Source: SFFI01 sp964398655 (GTDB lineage: Bacteria; Bacillota; Clostridia; Saccharofermentanales; DTU023). Taken from it: 64,000 bases of DNA. How positions within the stretch are numbered: the stretch's first letter is position 1; every line of letters begins with the position of its first letter. The stretch lies in contig CAYNNG010000003.1 in NCBI GenBank assembly GCA_964398655.1, forward strand, positions 1-64,000, given 5' to 3'. The notes under the pieces were generated by a model, which was not told the DNA's origin, ran no database searches, and saw nothing but the letters and a program-made list of their open reading frames with translations. This document shows positions 37,188-46,580 of the stretch, in pieces. The position numbers and the translations under genes are program-made.

Positions 37188-37742
37188 ATGACAGATAGTA
37201 AACTTTGGGATCTTTGTGTGGATTTTCACGGGCATGCCTGTCCGGGTTTATCGATTGGTTACCAGGCAGCCCGCTATGCGATTGAACGCTTGGGTATCGA
37301 AACCGACGAAGATGGTCGGGCTTTGAGCCGGGCGGGGGAAAGGCTCGTTTGTATTTCAGAGAATGATGCATGCGGTGTCGATGCCATTCAAGTCATACTT
37401 TCTTGCACCCTGGGCAAGGGGAATCTGCGCTTTCACCTCACAGGCAAGATGGCTTTTTCCTTTTATGATCGTGACTCTGGCCAATCCCTCCGCCTGGTGC
37501 TGAAGCCTATGCCTGAAGGTTTATCCCGTGAAGAGGCTTTTGCATATATGCATAGCCATGAGCCCTCCTTCTACTTTACCTGCCAGGCGGCAAGCCTACC
37601 GTTGCCGGAAAGAGCACCCCGGTATGCATCTGTTGATTGTGACGCCTGTGGTGAGCGCACAGGCGACCACTGGATACGTGAGTTTGAAGGGCGAAAACTT
37701 TGCCTGGATTGCTATGGGAAAGCTCTAAAAGCTCAAGGCTAG
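37188..37742 (+). CDS. FmdE/formylmethanofuran dehydrogenase subunit E-like protein
   Basis: 184 residues from ATG 37188 (AAGGAA six bases upstream; ATGs at 37167 and 37182 are less well placed). The FmdE motif FHGHACPGLSIGYQAA and the ENDACGVDAIQVILSCTLGKG block are strong. A C-terminal zinc finger follows (CDACGERTG...LCLDC). In bacteria such proteins are not tied to methanogenesis; roles in molybdenum/tungsten or other metal handling are suspected. Its stop overlaps, tail to tail, the stop of the next gene. Confidence 0.85.
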   Translation: MTDSKLWDLCVDFHGHACPGLSIGYQAARYAIERLGIETDEDGRALSRAGERLVCISENDACGVDAIQVILSCTLGKGNLRFHLTGKMAFSFYDRDSGQSLRLVLKPMPEGLSREEAFAYMHSHEPSFYFTCQAASLPLPERAPRYASVDCDACGERTGDHWIREFEGRKLCLDCYGKALKAQG

Positions 37743-38935
37743 GCCTCAAGGAAGGTCTCGGTGTTGGCAATATTTTCCGGGTCCTGACCAGACTGGGGCT
37801 CGTAGTCCCAGTCTACCCATTCATCTGCTACTGCCGGCACCATAACAAAGTGATAGCCGTAGATGGGGTCTCCCTCTTCCGTAAACAAGGGCTCTTGCGT
37901 GTCCACATTCTTCAGTTGCTCACCTTGGATGACCAAGCGGTAGAAGGGCTGGACAATTTTCGCAGCAGGAGAGGGCAGGGTATCGGGGTAGACCAATTCG
38001 GTCGCCACCACGTTGAGCTGGGCGGCCTCTTCGGCGGAGATGAAGTCCTGGTAAAATTCTCGGCTGGCTTGACCGGCCAAAAAGCGCTCCTTAGCCTCTT
38101 CAGGCGAGATGATCGGGTAGTCGCCGATTTTCTCAAAGGCGCCCTGCCAGGCGGTGGAGGTCCCGAGGAAGTAGTTTGCCTGGGGTTTCCCTTCATCTGT
38201 CCAGGCTAGGTACTTGTCACTGTAGCCGGGCCAAATTTCGTCAATCCAGCCCTCCATAGATAGACTAAGGGGGCAACAGATTTCAGGGTTAAATTCACGG
38301 CTGCCTGGTTAGGGTTGTCGGAATTATCAAAGTAGAGACTGGTCCGCAGGGATTCGTCCCCTATGTAGTTATACTGTTTGGCGTAAACATATTGCGGGTT
38401 GGCCATTTGTCCCAGTACGGCGGGGTCGGCCTCCACAAACCAAGTTTGCAGCTGGGCAATTTGCTCTGAGGACTGTTCGGCCGGACGGTAGAGGCTGGGG
38501 AATTCCAAGCCTGCGGGACCGAGTTTAGGGTCGGCGTAAAGGTGATAGATCGTTCCTCCGTAGAAGCCTCGCACAAAGGCCAGAGCCCCGTCCTCTGTCA
38601 GGGCATAGGCCACTTCGGTATTTACTCCCCCCTCCATGACCACGTTCATATCAGTGTCCGGATCTACCCCTTGGTCGAGATAGGCCTGGCGGTTGGCAGC
38701 TTGGTCTTCCAGGCTGGGAATATAGGAGACTTCTTGGATTTTCAGGCTATGTTCTGCGGCATAGNNNNNNNNNNNNNNNNNNNNNNNNNNNNNNNNNNNN
38801 NNNNNNNNNNNNNNNNNNNNNNNNNNNNNNNNNNNNNNNNNNNNNNNNNNNNNNNNNNNNNNNNCAGAAGCGGTAGACTTCCTGCACCCTGCGGCGGTAG
38901 ATATCCTCAATCCAGGATTTTTGTCTTGCGTCCAC
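37739..38935 (-). pseudogene. Broken gene(s) of unknown function across a gap and a frameshift
   Basis: From GTG 38935 (AAGGAGG upstream) 23 residues read DARQKSWIEDIYRRRVQEVY, which resembles the start of an ECF sigma factor. Then come 100 N of unknown size. Beyond the gap a different, unrecognised protein reads about 160 residues, breaks at a run of five G (38269-38273), and resumes in the next frame as SMEGWIDEIWPGYSDKYLAW down to stop 37739. Adding one G would restore one continuous protein of about 330 residues after the gap, so this is probably an error in a homopolymer. The two sides of the gap may be different genes. Confidence 0.6.
38765..38864. other. Scaffold gap
   Basis: Exactly 100 N, so the true size is unknown. 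No shared sequence is visible at its edges. Confidence 0.9.
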
Positions 38936-39062
38936 GGAGCCTCCTTGCTCGTCCTCTACTCAGTATACGAACGAGCAGGGAAAATTGTGACAAGGCAAGT
39001 TACCGACCAAAACTGCTGAGACAAGACAAGTTACAGGTAGACTGGAGGAAATTTTGCCCAAG

Positions 39063-39088
39063 AAAAAAGCCACCCTGAGAGGGTGGCT
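39063..39088 (-). terminator. Terminator of the yitT-like gene
   Basis: AGCCACCCT / AGGGTGGCT (39068-39088) is followed on minus by a T-run (39067-39063). Between it and the gene end are several GACTAAAA-type repeats (39140-39180). Confidence 0.9.
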
Positions 39089-39179
39089 AACTGGGCACAG
39101 GGGGCTGGCTAAGCTCAGCCTAACAGTGGACCTAAAAGTCAGACTAGAGACCAGACTAAAATTTTGACTAAAATCTAGA

Positions 39180-40085
39180 CTAAAAGCCTGACCTAAATCC
39201 ACGTCCGGTAATCTCCGAGGAGGTTGAAACCATCATGAAGGCGTGGGGGTCAATCTCTTTGACGTGATCGCGCAAGATTTTAGCCTGGTGCAGGTCTACC
39301 GCCACGAAAAAGATCCAGCGGGGCTCGCCGGTATACTCGCCCACACCCTGCATACGGGTGCAGGACCGCTCCAGGTAGCTAGTCACAAAACTGCCCACCT
39401 CGTCGGGTTTTTCCGTGATGATTGTGAACCATTTGACCCGGTTAAAACGGTCAATCAGGACGTCTACGATAAACCCTTTCAGGACCAAACCTGTGACTGA
39501 AAGCAGTCCGGTTTTGATATCGAAAACGAAGAAGGCCGAGATAGTGATGAAGATGTCGGCCATCCACAAGGCTTTGGCTATATCGGCATTGGTGTACTTT
39601 TGAATTAAGAGGGCCACGATATCCGTTCCGCCAGAAGAAGCGCCCAGATTAAAGAGGATGGCTCCGCCAGCGCCAGACAAGGCAATGGCAATAAAGAGCT
39701 CCAAGAGGCCCTCATCCGTGAGCGGCTGGGCCATGGGAACCACTTTTTCCAAGATCACCAGGAGCACAGAAAGCAGGAGGGAGGCATACAAGGTCTTGCC
39801 CGTAAAAGACTTGCCCAAGAGGAAAATGGCGAGGACTAGGAGCAGGACATTGATGACCAGGGTCGTGGTGGCCGGGGTGGCGGCGGGAATGAGGGCGGCC
39901 AATACTACAGAAAGACCGGAGACCCCGCCGAGGGCGAAGTTGTTGGGATACTTAAAAAAGTGGACCCCTAGGGCAACAATAATGGTACCCAGGTTCAGGA
40001 GAAGAAAATTTCGAACTTTGCGCCGCTTTTCATAGCCCTGGCGTTTATAGTCAGGCTCGCGGTGCTTTTCAGCACAACTAGTCAT
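39180..40085 (-). CDS. YitT family membrane protein (DUF161/DUF2179)
   Basis: 301 residues. Five or six membrane segments form the YitT_membrane domain (NNFALGGVSGLSVVL; GASSGGTDIVALLIQKY). A C-terminal cytoplasmic DUF2179 domain has RGCTRM-like RSCTRMQGVGEYTGEP and DPHAFMMVSTSSEITGRGF. Function unproven in the family. It starts 42 bases after the last gene of the ydj-like cluster, without a clear ribosome site, so it may be read through from that operon. Confidence 0.9.
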   Translation of the reverse strand: MTSCAEKHREPDYKRQGYEKRRKVRNFLLLNLGTIIVALGVHFFKYPNNFALGGVSGLSVVLAALIPAATPATTTLVINVLLLVLAIFLLGKSFTGKTLYASLLLSVLLVILEKVVPMAQPLTDEGLLELFIAIALSGAGGAILFNLGASSGGTDIVALLIQKYTNADIAKALWMADIFITISAFFVFDIKTGLLSVTGLVLKGFIVDVLIDRFNRVKWFTIITEKPDEVGSFVTSYLERSCTRMQGVGEYTGEPRWIFFVAVDLHQAKILRDHVKEIDPHAFMMVSTSSEITGRGFRSGF

Positions 40086-40126
40086 GGTAGTATTCTAACA
40101 GTTAAATATAATTTTTGCTCCTGCGC

Positions 40127-41026
40127 TTATAATTTGCGGCCCCCGCCTCCGCGGGTGCTGCCGGAAGGACCAGTATGGGTGGTCGAGGTCGTGTGGGAAT
40201 TATAGGAGGAGTTGCTGGAAGAAGAGGGCTGCGGCACAGGGATCATGCGGATTTGCTTGTTAATCAAGGTGTTCACATTGTTAGTAAGATGGAGCAGACT
40301 GTTGTCTTCAATGTGATAGCTAGGTTTGCGCGTTTGAGGCTGATAGCTTTGCTTGGTTGCTCCCACAAAGCCCAGCCCAGAGACGGCAGAAACCCCCAGG
40401 GCTAGTACCGCATCTAGGGCGCTGATGCTCTTAGGCTTTGCGGCTGCTCCGAAGCGTTCCGCCTCATCCATCCGCTGGTGCCCGGCGACCACACCGCGGT
40501 CAAGCAGGTTGCTGATACCGGTAATTATGTTCAAGCTGCTTTGGGCATAATTGCTGAGGACGAAATTGTCCCAGCCTTGGTCAAGCAAACTTTCCACATC
40601 GGCATCGGTGACAATATCGATCATTGACCCGGAGGTCATGATGTAGAGTTCTTGTTTAACGGCGTAGAGGATAAGGGCACCTGCCTGGTTAGGGTCTGGG
40701 TAGAGGTCGTAATAGAAGAGGTCTGCATAGTCCCCGGCCTCTTGGCCTTTCAGGTCATTTGTGGTTACCACAATCACTTCTTGACCGTAAGTTTCCGCGA
40801 GTTGGGCAAGGGCCTGGTTAATTTCTTCAGCCTGACTTGGGTCGATAACTTCGGCCTGGTCATAAACGCGATTGCTGGACTCAGAGGCGGAGTTTTCCGC
40901 CAAGACATCCTGAAGCCCTGTGCCTAAGAAAAGGCTGACGATAAGGGTGAGGACCAGACAGCTTAATAGCTGACGGGGGGAGATCTGCGGCCTTGAAACT
41001 TTCGTCATTCTAGGTACTAAGCGCAT
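40127..41026 (-). CDS. TPM-domain membrane protein (YdjH-like)
   Basis: 299 residues from ATG 41026 (GAGG five bases upstream). An N-terminal membrane or signal segment (about 20-40) precedes a TPM domain (about 50-180: VYDQAEVIDPSQAEEINQAL), a second hydrophobic stretch near 200-220, and a Ser/Thr/Gly-rich end finishing GGGGRKL. The order SPFH (YdjI-like) - zinc ribbon (YdjG-like) - TPM matches the B. subtilis ydjGHI envelope-stress genes. Precise role not known. Confidence 0.82.
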   Translation of the reverse strand: MRLVPRMTKVSRPQISPRQLLSCLVLTLIVSLFLGTGLQDVLAENSASESSNRVYDQAEVIDPSQAEEINQALAQLAETYGQEVIVVTTNDLKGQEAGDYADLFYYDLYPDPNQAGALILYAVKQELYIMTSGSMIDIVTDADVESLLDQGWDNFVLSNYAQSSLNIITGISNLLDRGVVAGHQRMDEAERFGAAAKPKSISALDAVLALGVSAVSGLGFVGATKQSYQPQTRKPSYHIEDNSLLHLTNNVNTLINKQIRMIPVPQPSSSSNSSYNSHTTSTTHTGPSGSTRGGGGRKL

Positions 41027-41110
41027 ATTTGCCTCATTTCTTCTTGCTAAACCAGGTACTAGCTCAGGCTTTCCCCGTTCCCGCAGTCCGGGAACTGAGG
41101 GACTGCAGGG

Positions 41111-42226
41111 CTACCAAATAAAATAGCCGCCCAGCAGCAGGAGGACCAGGATAACCGCCGCGATGAACCCGCCTGACCGCCAGACGCGCGATTTATCCAA
41201 AGGAACTTCACCGTAAATTTGGCCAGTTTGCCCGTTCATGACATAAAGGTAGGTGTCTTGGCCGAATTTAAAGGTTAGGGCCCAGGCAGGGGCCAGGACA
41301 TAGTCCAAATTATCTAACTTAGCCGCAACCGCGTCGCGGGCCAGGTTAAAGGAGTCATACTGGGCGTGCAGGGCGGCCAGTAGTTCGTTATGGGCTAAAT
41401 CTTGTGACCGCTGGGTGGCTGCCTGCCCTGCCTCTTCTGGGCTGACACTCCAGAGCTCCGCGTAGTAACCGGAGAGATAGGCGGGAGAGAAGGGAACAGA
41501 GTCTTCCCAGTGGAAGTTGGCAATGGACTCGAAAGCCTCAGGCTTAATTTTATCCCCTGTAGTAAAGGCCGTTTGCAAGAGATTATCCAGAGCCAGATCG
41601 CCCTGCCGGGAAATATCGTAAGTCTCGATGGACTCTCTTTGGCTATCCAGACGTTTGGTTACCCTGCCTTGGCCTTGGAAGTCCAAGCTGTTGTTCACCT
41701 TGGCCAGCCACACCGGCAGATACACGCCCGTCATTTTTTCTAGCTGGGAATCGGAGGAAAATCCTCGCGGGGCATATTTTTTCTTGCTAGCCCAAGCCCG
41801 GAAGGTCTCTTGAGCTTTTTCTCTACTGATTTGGAAAGGGATGACGCGGTCCGGCTTAAATTTCCCAGACAAGCGGTCTACGAGGAGCAGGGGGCTGTGG
41901 CAGTAGTAGCAAAAGGTGGCGGAAGTAGAGGCATCCGTCACCAATTCGGCTCCACAGGAGTTACATACATAGGTCTTGAGTTGACCTTGGTCTGACTCCC
42001 CCGGCCCTGATTCTTCAGGGCCGGAAGCGTTATCAGGACCAGACCCGGCGGTTGCGGCTTGTTCTGCCTCGGCAACCGCCTCCTTGGCCTGGAGCTCCTG
42101 GTTGAAGGCCTCAACCTCTTCAACCGAAAAGTTGCCCTTGCAATATTCACAGGCAATACGGCCAGCGTTAGGTTCCCATTTGAGTGGGGCGCCACAAGAG
42201 GGGCATTTATAGGTATGCAGAGACAT
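41111..42226 (-). CDS. Double zinc-ribbon membrane protein (YdjG-like)
   Basis: 371 residues (GGAGG six bases before the start). Two TFIIB-type zinc ribbons are seen near the N-terminus (CPSCGAPL...CEYC and CNSCGAEL...CYYC), separated by an Ala/Gly/Glu linker. A long soluble domain (about 130-340) follows, then one C-terminal membrane segment (AAVILVLLLLGGYFIW), so the ribbons face the cytoplasm. Its neighbours are a SPFH protein with zinc ribbons and a TPM protein, as in B. subtilis ydjGHI. Confidence 0.82.
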   Translation of the reverse strand: MSLHTYKCPSCGAPLKWEPNAGRIACEYCKGNFSVEEVEAFNQELQAKEAVAEAEQAATAGSGPDNASGPEESGPGESDQGQLKTYVCNSCGAELVTDASTSATFCYYCHSPLLLVDRLSGKFKPDRVIPFQISREKAQETFRAWASKKKYAPRGFSSDSQLEKMTGVYLPVWLAKVNNSLDFQGQGRVTKRLDSQRESIETYDISRQGDLALDNLLQTAFTTGDKIKPEAFESIANFHWEDSVPFSPAYLSGYYAELWSVSPEEAGQAATQRSQDLAHNELLAALHAQYDSFNLARDAVAAKLDNLDYVLAPAWALTFKFGQDTYLYVMNGQTGQIYGEVPLDKSRVWRSGGFIAAVILVLLLLGGYFIW

Positions 42227-42313
42227 GTTTAACCTCCATGCGGGGTTACTGGCTGCTGGAGTTCTAGGCTTCAGCGCGAGGTTGCTGCTTGCTGTAAGCC
42301 AAGACTTTTTCAG

Positions 42314-43534
42314 CTATTGTTTTGCTCCGCATTCGGGGCAGAATTTGGGCTTGGGTCCTTCGAATTTATGGCCGCAGTTGGAGCAGAAACCACCAGCTGC
42401 CTGCTCAGGTTTTTTCGCCCCGCAGTTGGCGCAGAAATTACCGACATTCTCTTCACCGCACTCGGGGCAGGTCCAGCCAGCCGGCCGGGTGGGGTTAGCA
42501 TGAGGAGCAACCTGCTGTTGCTGCTGCATCTGGGCTAAATTGGCCTGGGAGGCCTGGCCCATAAAGCTGCCGCCCGCATTCATGCCCATGCCCATACCCA
42601 TAAAGGTAGCGGCAGCTCCGGCCTCATTAGAACCGGCGTTCTCTAAGCCGCGGGCAATAGAGCCTTGGACATAGCCCTGACGAATGTTGGGATCGCCCAG
42701 CATGGCGCCCTGGTTCCGCATATCGATAAGCTTACGGGAGTCCTCATCATAAGAGATGCTGGCAATACCTACGGCCTGGACCTCCATACCGCGCATTTCT
42801 TTCCAGCCCTCATCCAGGGTATCCTGCATGTAGTCGGAAAGTTCCCGCATCTTAGAGGTGACCTGGGAAATCCTCACACCATCCACGGACATTTGGTTAA
42901 TGGAGGTTTGCAGGGCTTCTAGGAATTCCGAGAGATACTGCTCGTTAATGGTATCGATATGAACCTGCTCCGCATTGCGGGGAATGGCTTCTTTATAGAA
43001 GAGGATGGGGTCCACAATCTTAATTGAATAGGTGCCAAAGCAGCGCAGGAAAAGTTCGGCGTTATAGAAGTTATCAAAGTATTGCAGGGGGTTGGGCGTG
43101 CCAAACTTGATTCCCTTGATTTCCTGCAGGTTAACGTAGAAAACCTGTTGCTTGGTGGGGTTGGCTCCGCCAAATTTGAAACGCTGGAAGGTGTCTTTGA
43201 CTGATGCCCCTAAGCTGCCACTAAATACAGAGGGCAGGGAGGAGTTATCTACTTGGAAAACCCCAGGTTCTGCGGTGAAGTCCACAATAGCTCCGCCGTC
43301 AACCAGGAGGGCAGCCTGATTGTCATAGACATGGATCAGGGAGCCATTGGAAATGGCATCTTCCGTACCTCTGCGGTTTTTGTCACGACGGTCGTATTTG
43401 CCGTTTTGTGATCTGAGCCGGACACCCTTGGAGAAGACGACTCCTTCACCCATATTGGCAGGCTCGAAAGCCTCTAGCCATTGATCGCCTAAACCACCAC
43501 CGACGGTGGCTGTTAATGCTCTGATAAGTCCCAT
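42314..43534 (-). CDS. SPFH-domain protein with C-terminal zinc ribbons (YdjI-like)
   Basis: 406 residues (AAGGAG upstream). An SPFH/virion-core-like domain covers about 1-290 (VFSKGVRLRSQNGKYDRRD; VFYVNLQEIKGIKFGTPNP). A Gly/Met/Gln-rich linker leads to zinc ribbons (CPECGEENVGNFCANCG; FCSNCGHKF...FCPECG). No membrane segment is seen, so membrane association would need a partner, perhaps the zinc-ribbon membrane protein encoded next. Homologous to YdjI, which recruits PspA-like stress proteins in B. subtilis; no pspA gene is visible here. Confidence 0.85.
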   Translation of the reverse strand: MGLIRALTATVGGGLGDQWLEAFEPANMGEGVVFSKGVRLRSQNGKYDRRDKNRRGTEDAISNGSLIHVYDNQAALLVDGGAIVDFTAEPGVFQVDNSSLPSVFSGSLGASVKDTFQRFKFGGANPTKQQVFYVNLQEIKGIKFGTPNPLQYFDNFYNAELFLRCFGTYSIKIVDPILFYKEAIPRNAEQVHIDTINEQYLSEFLEALQTSINQMSVDGVRISQVTSKMRELSDYMQDTLDEGWKEMRGMEVQAVGIASISYDEDSRKLIDMRNQGAMLGDPNIRQGYVQGSIARGLENAGSNEAGAAATFMGMGMGMNAGGSFMGQASQANLAQMQQQQQVAPHANPTRPAGWTCPECGEENVGNFCANCGAKKPEQAAGGFCSNCGHKFEGPKPKFCPECGAKQ

Positions 43535-43678
43535 GCTATTTCTCCTTAATAATGTACAGATGCGCTAATGCGCTAACTTGGAAAAGAGGAGCGAATTACA
43601 GAAATTATATCATCTGGCGTATGAGGATTTAGTGCTTAAGAAATTTTATATGAGCATGTGTACCTTGGATGGCGGCAG

Positions 43679-43855
43679 CTACTTTGATTTATCCTCACTC
43701 ACTTGCTTACTCTCGCGTTTTTGCACAGCTTGGTGTAGTAGAAATTCAATCTGGCCGTTAAGCGAGCGGAAGTCGTCTTCCGCCCACTTGGCCAGACTGT
43801 TATACAAGCTTGTGGATAAACGCAAAGCGATTTGTTTGCGTTTCTCTTCGGCCAT
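43679..43855 (-). CDS. Small ribbon-helix-helix (Arc-type) DNA-binding protein
   Basis: 58 residues. The sequence KQIALRLSTSLYNSLAKWAE followed by DDFRSLNGQIEFLLHQAV is a classic Arc/MetJ-type fold: one beta strand then two helices, with the RSLNGQIE helix-turn. It starts four bases after the stop of the SPFH gene, so it is translationally coupled, and may autoregulate the operon through the GATATC repeats upstream of that gene. Such small RHH genes often accompany SPFH genes. Confidence 0.85.
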   Translation of the reverse strand: MAEEKRKQIALRLSTSLYNSLAKWAEDDFRSLNGQIEFLLHQAVQKRESKQVSEDKSK

Positions 43856-43859
43856 GTCC

Positions 43860-44894
43860 CTAATAAATACTCCCAGAATTTATAACCGGCTGAGCGTCCT
43901 GGCTGCCGCAGAGCACTACCAGCAGGTTGGAGACCATGGCTGCCTTGCGCTCTTCGTCTAGATTTACAAAGTTACCGTCTTCTAGCTGCTTTAGGGCCAT
44001 TTCTACCATGGACACAGCACCGTCTACAATCATAGCGCGGGCATCAATAAGGGCAGAGGCCTGCTGGCGCCGCAGCATGGTGCTGGCGATCTCTGGGGCG
44101 TAAGCCAGGTAGGTGATGCGGGCATCTACAACTTCCAAGCCTGCCACTTGGACTTTTTCCTGGATCTCATCCCTAATCCGCCGGGCGACCGTCTCGGCAG
44201 AACCGCGTAGACTGCCCTCATCGGCGATCCCATCGCCGGTAGTGTCAATTCCTGGTGTCACATCATAGGGATAATTCCTTACGACATTCCGTAGGGCGGA
44301 GTCACACTGAAGGGAGAGAAATTCCTTGTAGTTTTCCACCTCGAAAACCGCCTTGGCTGTGTCGACCACTCGCCAGATTACTGCAATTCCGATCTCTACA
44401 GGGTTGCCTAAGACGTCGTTGATTTTCTGTTTGTTGTTATTGAGGGTTAACAGCTTTAGGGGAATTCTTTTGTCGGATACTTGCCTCGAGAGCTCTACGT
44501 CCGTACTTGTCTGCACACTGAAGGCCTTGCTGGCGCTGACGTCCCCGGACTGACCAAGTTTGGTTGTGGCCGCTGGGTTATAGGCTGTGCAAAAAGGATT
44601 CACATGGAAGAAGCCAGGTCCCTTCAAAGTACCGTAATAATTTCCAAACAAAGTGAGTACCATGGCTTCTTGAGGTTTCAAGGACTTTAGACCGGCATAT
44701 AAAATAAAGAGCAGGGCGAAAATGATGAAGGATAGGACCGCGAGGATATTATGCTCATTTATGGCAAGGTTGATGCCGGCGAAGGGCAAGAGAACTTGAA
44801 GAACAATGAGCCCTAGGAGTATGGGAACTCCCGGCCTTACCCGAGGTACGGGTTTTTCCTGAGTCTGTGTTACTTTTACAGCTGAATTTTCCAT
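43860..44894 (-). CDS. SPFH/Band 7 membrane protein
   Basis: 344 residues. Two N-terminal membrane segments (about 22-45 and 50-68) precede a Band 7 domain (about 75-320: [20 protein letters not shown]; a late coiled region [12 protein letters not shown]). The slipin/stomatin class scaffolds membrane microdomains. First gene of the SPFH - RHH - ydjI - ydjG - ydjH run, with a 144-base space before ydjI. Start at 44894 with GGAGG upstream in the flank. Confidence 0.9.
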   Translation of the reverse strand: MENSAVKVTQTQEKPVPRVRPGVPILLGLIVLQVLLPFAGINLAINEHNILAVLSFIIFALLFILYAGLKSLKPQEAMVLTLFGNYYGTLKGPGFFHVNPFCTAYNPAATTKLGQSGDVSASKAFSVQTSTDVELSRQVSDKRIPLKLLTLNNNKQKINDVLGNPVEIGIAVIWRVVDTAKAVFEVENYKEFLSLQCDSALRNVVRNYPYDVTPGIDTTGDGIADEGSLRGSAETVARRIRDEIQEKVQVAGLEVVDARITYLAYAPEIASTMLRRQQASALIDARAMIVDGAVSMVEMALKQLEDGNFVNLDEERKAAMVSNLLVVLCGSQDAQPVINSGSIY

Positions 44895-44914
44895 GGTTTT
44901 TGCCTCCGCAAACT

Positions 44915-44942
44915 AATATCTTTTTGATATCAAAATGATATC
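44915..44942 (-). promoter_or_regulatory. Triple GATATC direct repeat, candidate RHH operator
   Basis: AATATC (44915), GATATC (44926) and GATATC (44937) are spaced exactly 11 bases, ahead of the SPFH start. Direct repeats one turn apart fit cooperative binding of ribbon-helix-helix dimers. Confidence 0.55.
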
Positions 44943-44980
44943 ACAAAGCTTCGAGTTCCGCCATAGCTCTTGTGGGTGGT

Positions 44981-45056
44981 CAAATAGGACAAGTCTGCAA
45001 GTATTGGGTGGTTTGGCCTCTAACACCCATCCATTGCTTGCAAAATTGCCTGAAAT
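44981..45056. repeat. Inverted pair of the short dispersed repeat
   Basis: CTGCAAGTATTGGGTGG (44996-45012) faces CACCCATCCATTGCTTGCAA (45024-45043), which continues into ATTGCCTGAAATCCG. The family is the one clustered around 17.5 and 18.4 kb. Confidence 0.6.
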
Positions 45057-45124
45057 CCGTGAAAATCGAGCTTTTTCTTATCTCAACTGTTAAGGATAGG
45101 TTCTTAACACTTGCACAGGACACA

Positions 45125-45164
45125 TAGGAGTATTGGCTCCCCAGTAGGAGTATTTGCTTCTCAA
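45125..45164 (+). repeat. 20-bp tandem repeat upstream of the amidohydrolase gene
   Basis: TAGGAGTATTGGCTCCCCAG (45125-45144) is followed directly by TAGGAGTATTTGCTTCTCAA (45145-45164), just ahead of the ribosome site. It could be an operator or an attenuating element. Confidence 0.6.
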
Positions 45165-45201
45165 GTGTTAAACTAATAAAAAACTAAAGGAGAGATTTTA
45201 C

Positions 45202-46416
45202 ATGCAAAACAAAACCTACGCCCTGACCAACGCCAAGATCTTAACCATAGCCAACGGCATCATTGAAAATGGCAGCATCTTGATTAAGGACGGCAAGATT
45301 GCTGACCTCGGAGCTCAGCTTGACCTGCCTGCTGGCACCGAAACCATTGATTTAGCGGGCAAGTGGGTGACCCCCGGTCTTATCGATCCCCATACCCATA
45401 TCTCTAACTTCCCAGAACCCCGTATGATGGGTGCCCGGTCTGCCTACGACGGCAACGAGATGACCAAGCCTGTAGTGCCTGCCACCCGGGCTCGTGATGC
45501 TTTAAACCCCTTTGATCCCGCAATTAAGAAAGTCCGCAATGCCGGCTTTACTACGGTCTGCACCCTGCCTGGCTCTGGCAACCTCATTGGCGGTACGGGT
45601 GTTGTCTATAAACTGCGCGGCCGTTCAGCCGAAGAGATGATTATCCCCGGCAAGGAGCAAATGAAGTTTGCTCTAGGCGAAAACCCCAAGAGCAATTATT
45701 CTGAGCGCAATATGATTTATACACGCATGGGCAACGCCGCACAAATGCGGGAGGCCCTCTACAATGCGGTAGTTTATAAAGAAAAGAAAGAAGACGCCGC
45801 CAAGCGGGGTGATTATTTTGCCAAGGACTTCAGCATGGAAGCCCTGGTGCCTGTAGTTTCTGGCGAAATGTTCTGCCGCATTCACTCCCACCGTTCTGAC
45901 GACATTTTGACTGCGGTCACTATCGCGGAAGAATTTGGCCTCAAGTTCAGCATTGAACACTGCACAGAAGGCTACAAGATTAAGAACATCCTGGCAGAAA
46001 AGGGTGTCAAAGCGGTTGTAGGTCCCATGCTCATGGAACCCTATAAGCAAGAAATTTGGCAGCTCCGCCTGGAGAATGCCGGCGAATTGGTAGAAGCTGG
46101 CGTGGAAATCTGCCTCACCGCCGATACCTCTTCCCACACCTGCTATCTGCCCCAGCAGGCCGGCACTCTGACTGCCTACGGTTTGGACCACGATTATGCC
46201 TTAAAGGCCATCACTCTGAATCCCGCTAAACTCTTGGGTATCGATAATCAAGTGGGCAGCCTGGAAGTAGGGAAGGACGCGGACATCGCAGTCTTTGACG
46301 GCGACCCCTTACTCAACACCACTCGCTGCCAGATGACCATCATCGACGGTAAAATTTACTTTGACCAGGCTCAAGATTCCCTCTTGGAGATTGACTACAC
46401 GGCTTTCCAGGAATAG
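45202..46416 (+). CDS. Metal-dependent amidohydrolase (imidazolonepropionase-like)
   Basis: 404 residues (AAAGGAGAG upstream). The amidohydrolase barrel shows the metal-binding DPHTHI near residue 62, then IHSHR, SIEHC and a late TADTSSH with the catalytic Asp. The C-terminal NPAKLLGIDNQVGSLEVGKD and the next DIAVFDGDPL are the standard composite-domain ending. It resembles the imidazolonepropionase/prolidase-like subgroup; substrate not predictable, perhaps a cyclic amide or dipeptide. Monocistronic with its own terminator. Confidence 0.88.
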   Translation: MQNKTYALTNAKILTIANGIIENGSILIKDGKIADLGAQLDLPAGTETIDLAGKWVTPGLIDPHTHISNFPEPRMMGARSAYDGNEMTKPVVPATRARDALNPFDPAIKKVRNAGFTTVCTLPGSGNLIGGTGVVYKLRGRSAEEMIIPGKEQMKFALGENPKSNYSERNMIYTRMGNAAQMREALYNAVVYKEKKEDAAKRGDYFAKDFSMEALVPVVSGEMFCRIHSHRSDDILTAVTIAEEFGLKFSIEHCTEGYKIKNILAEKGVKAVVGPMLMEPYKQEIWQLRLENAGELVEAGVEICLTADTSSHTCYLPQQAGTLTAYGLDHDYALKAITLNPAKLLGIDNQVGSLEVGKDADIAVFDGDPLLNTTRCQMTIIDGKIYFDQAQDSLLEIDYTAFQE

Positions 46417-46473
46417 TCGCTGAGCTTCAAGTACTTTGCAAATAAGGCCTGGGTATTCCGCAGGCTAATAATT

Positions 46474-46507
46474 AAAGCCCACCAAGAACTGCCTTGGTGG
46501 GCTTTTT
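46474..46507 (+). terminator. Terminator of the amidohydrolase gene
   Basis: AAAGCCCACCAAG / CTTGGTGGGCTTT (46474-46486, 46493-46505) runs into TTTTTT. Confidence 0.92.
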
Positions 46508-46580
46508 TGAGAGTATGAACTGCGGGAGGCAGGATAAAACTAGCGGAAAAGCTAGACCAGAGTCCTCCCGGCCAGCCATA

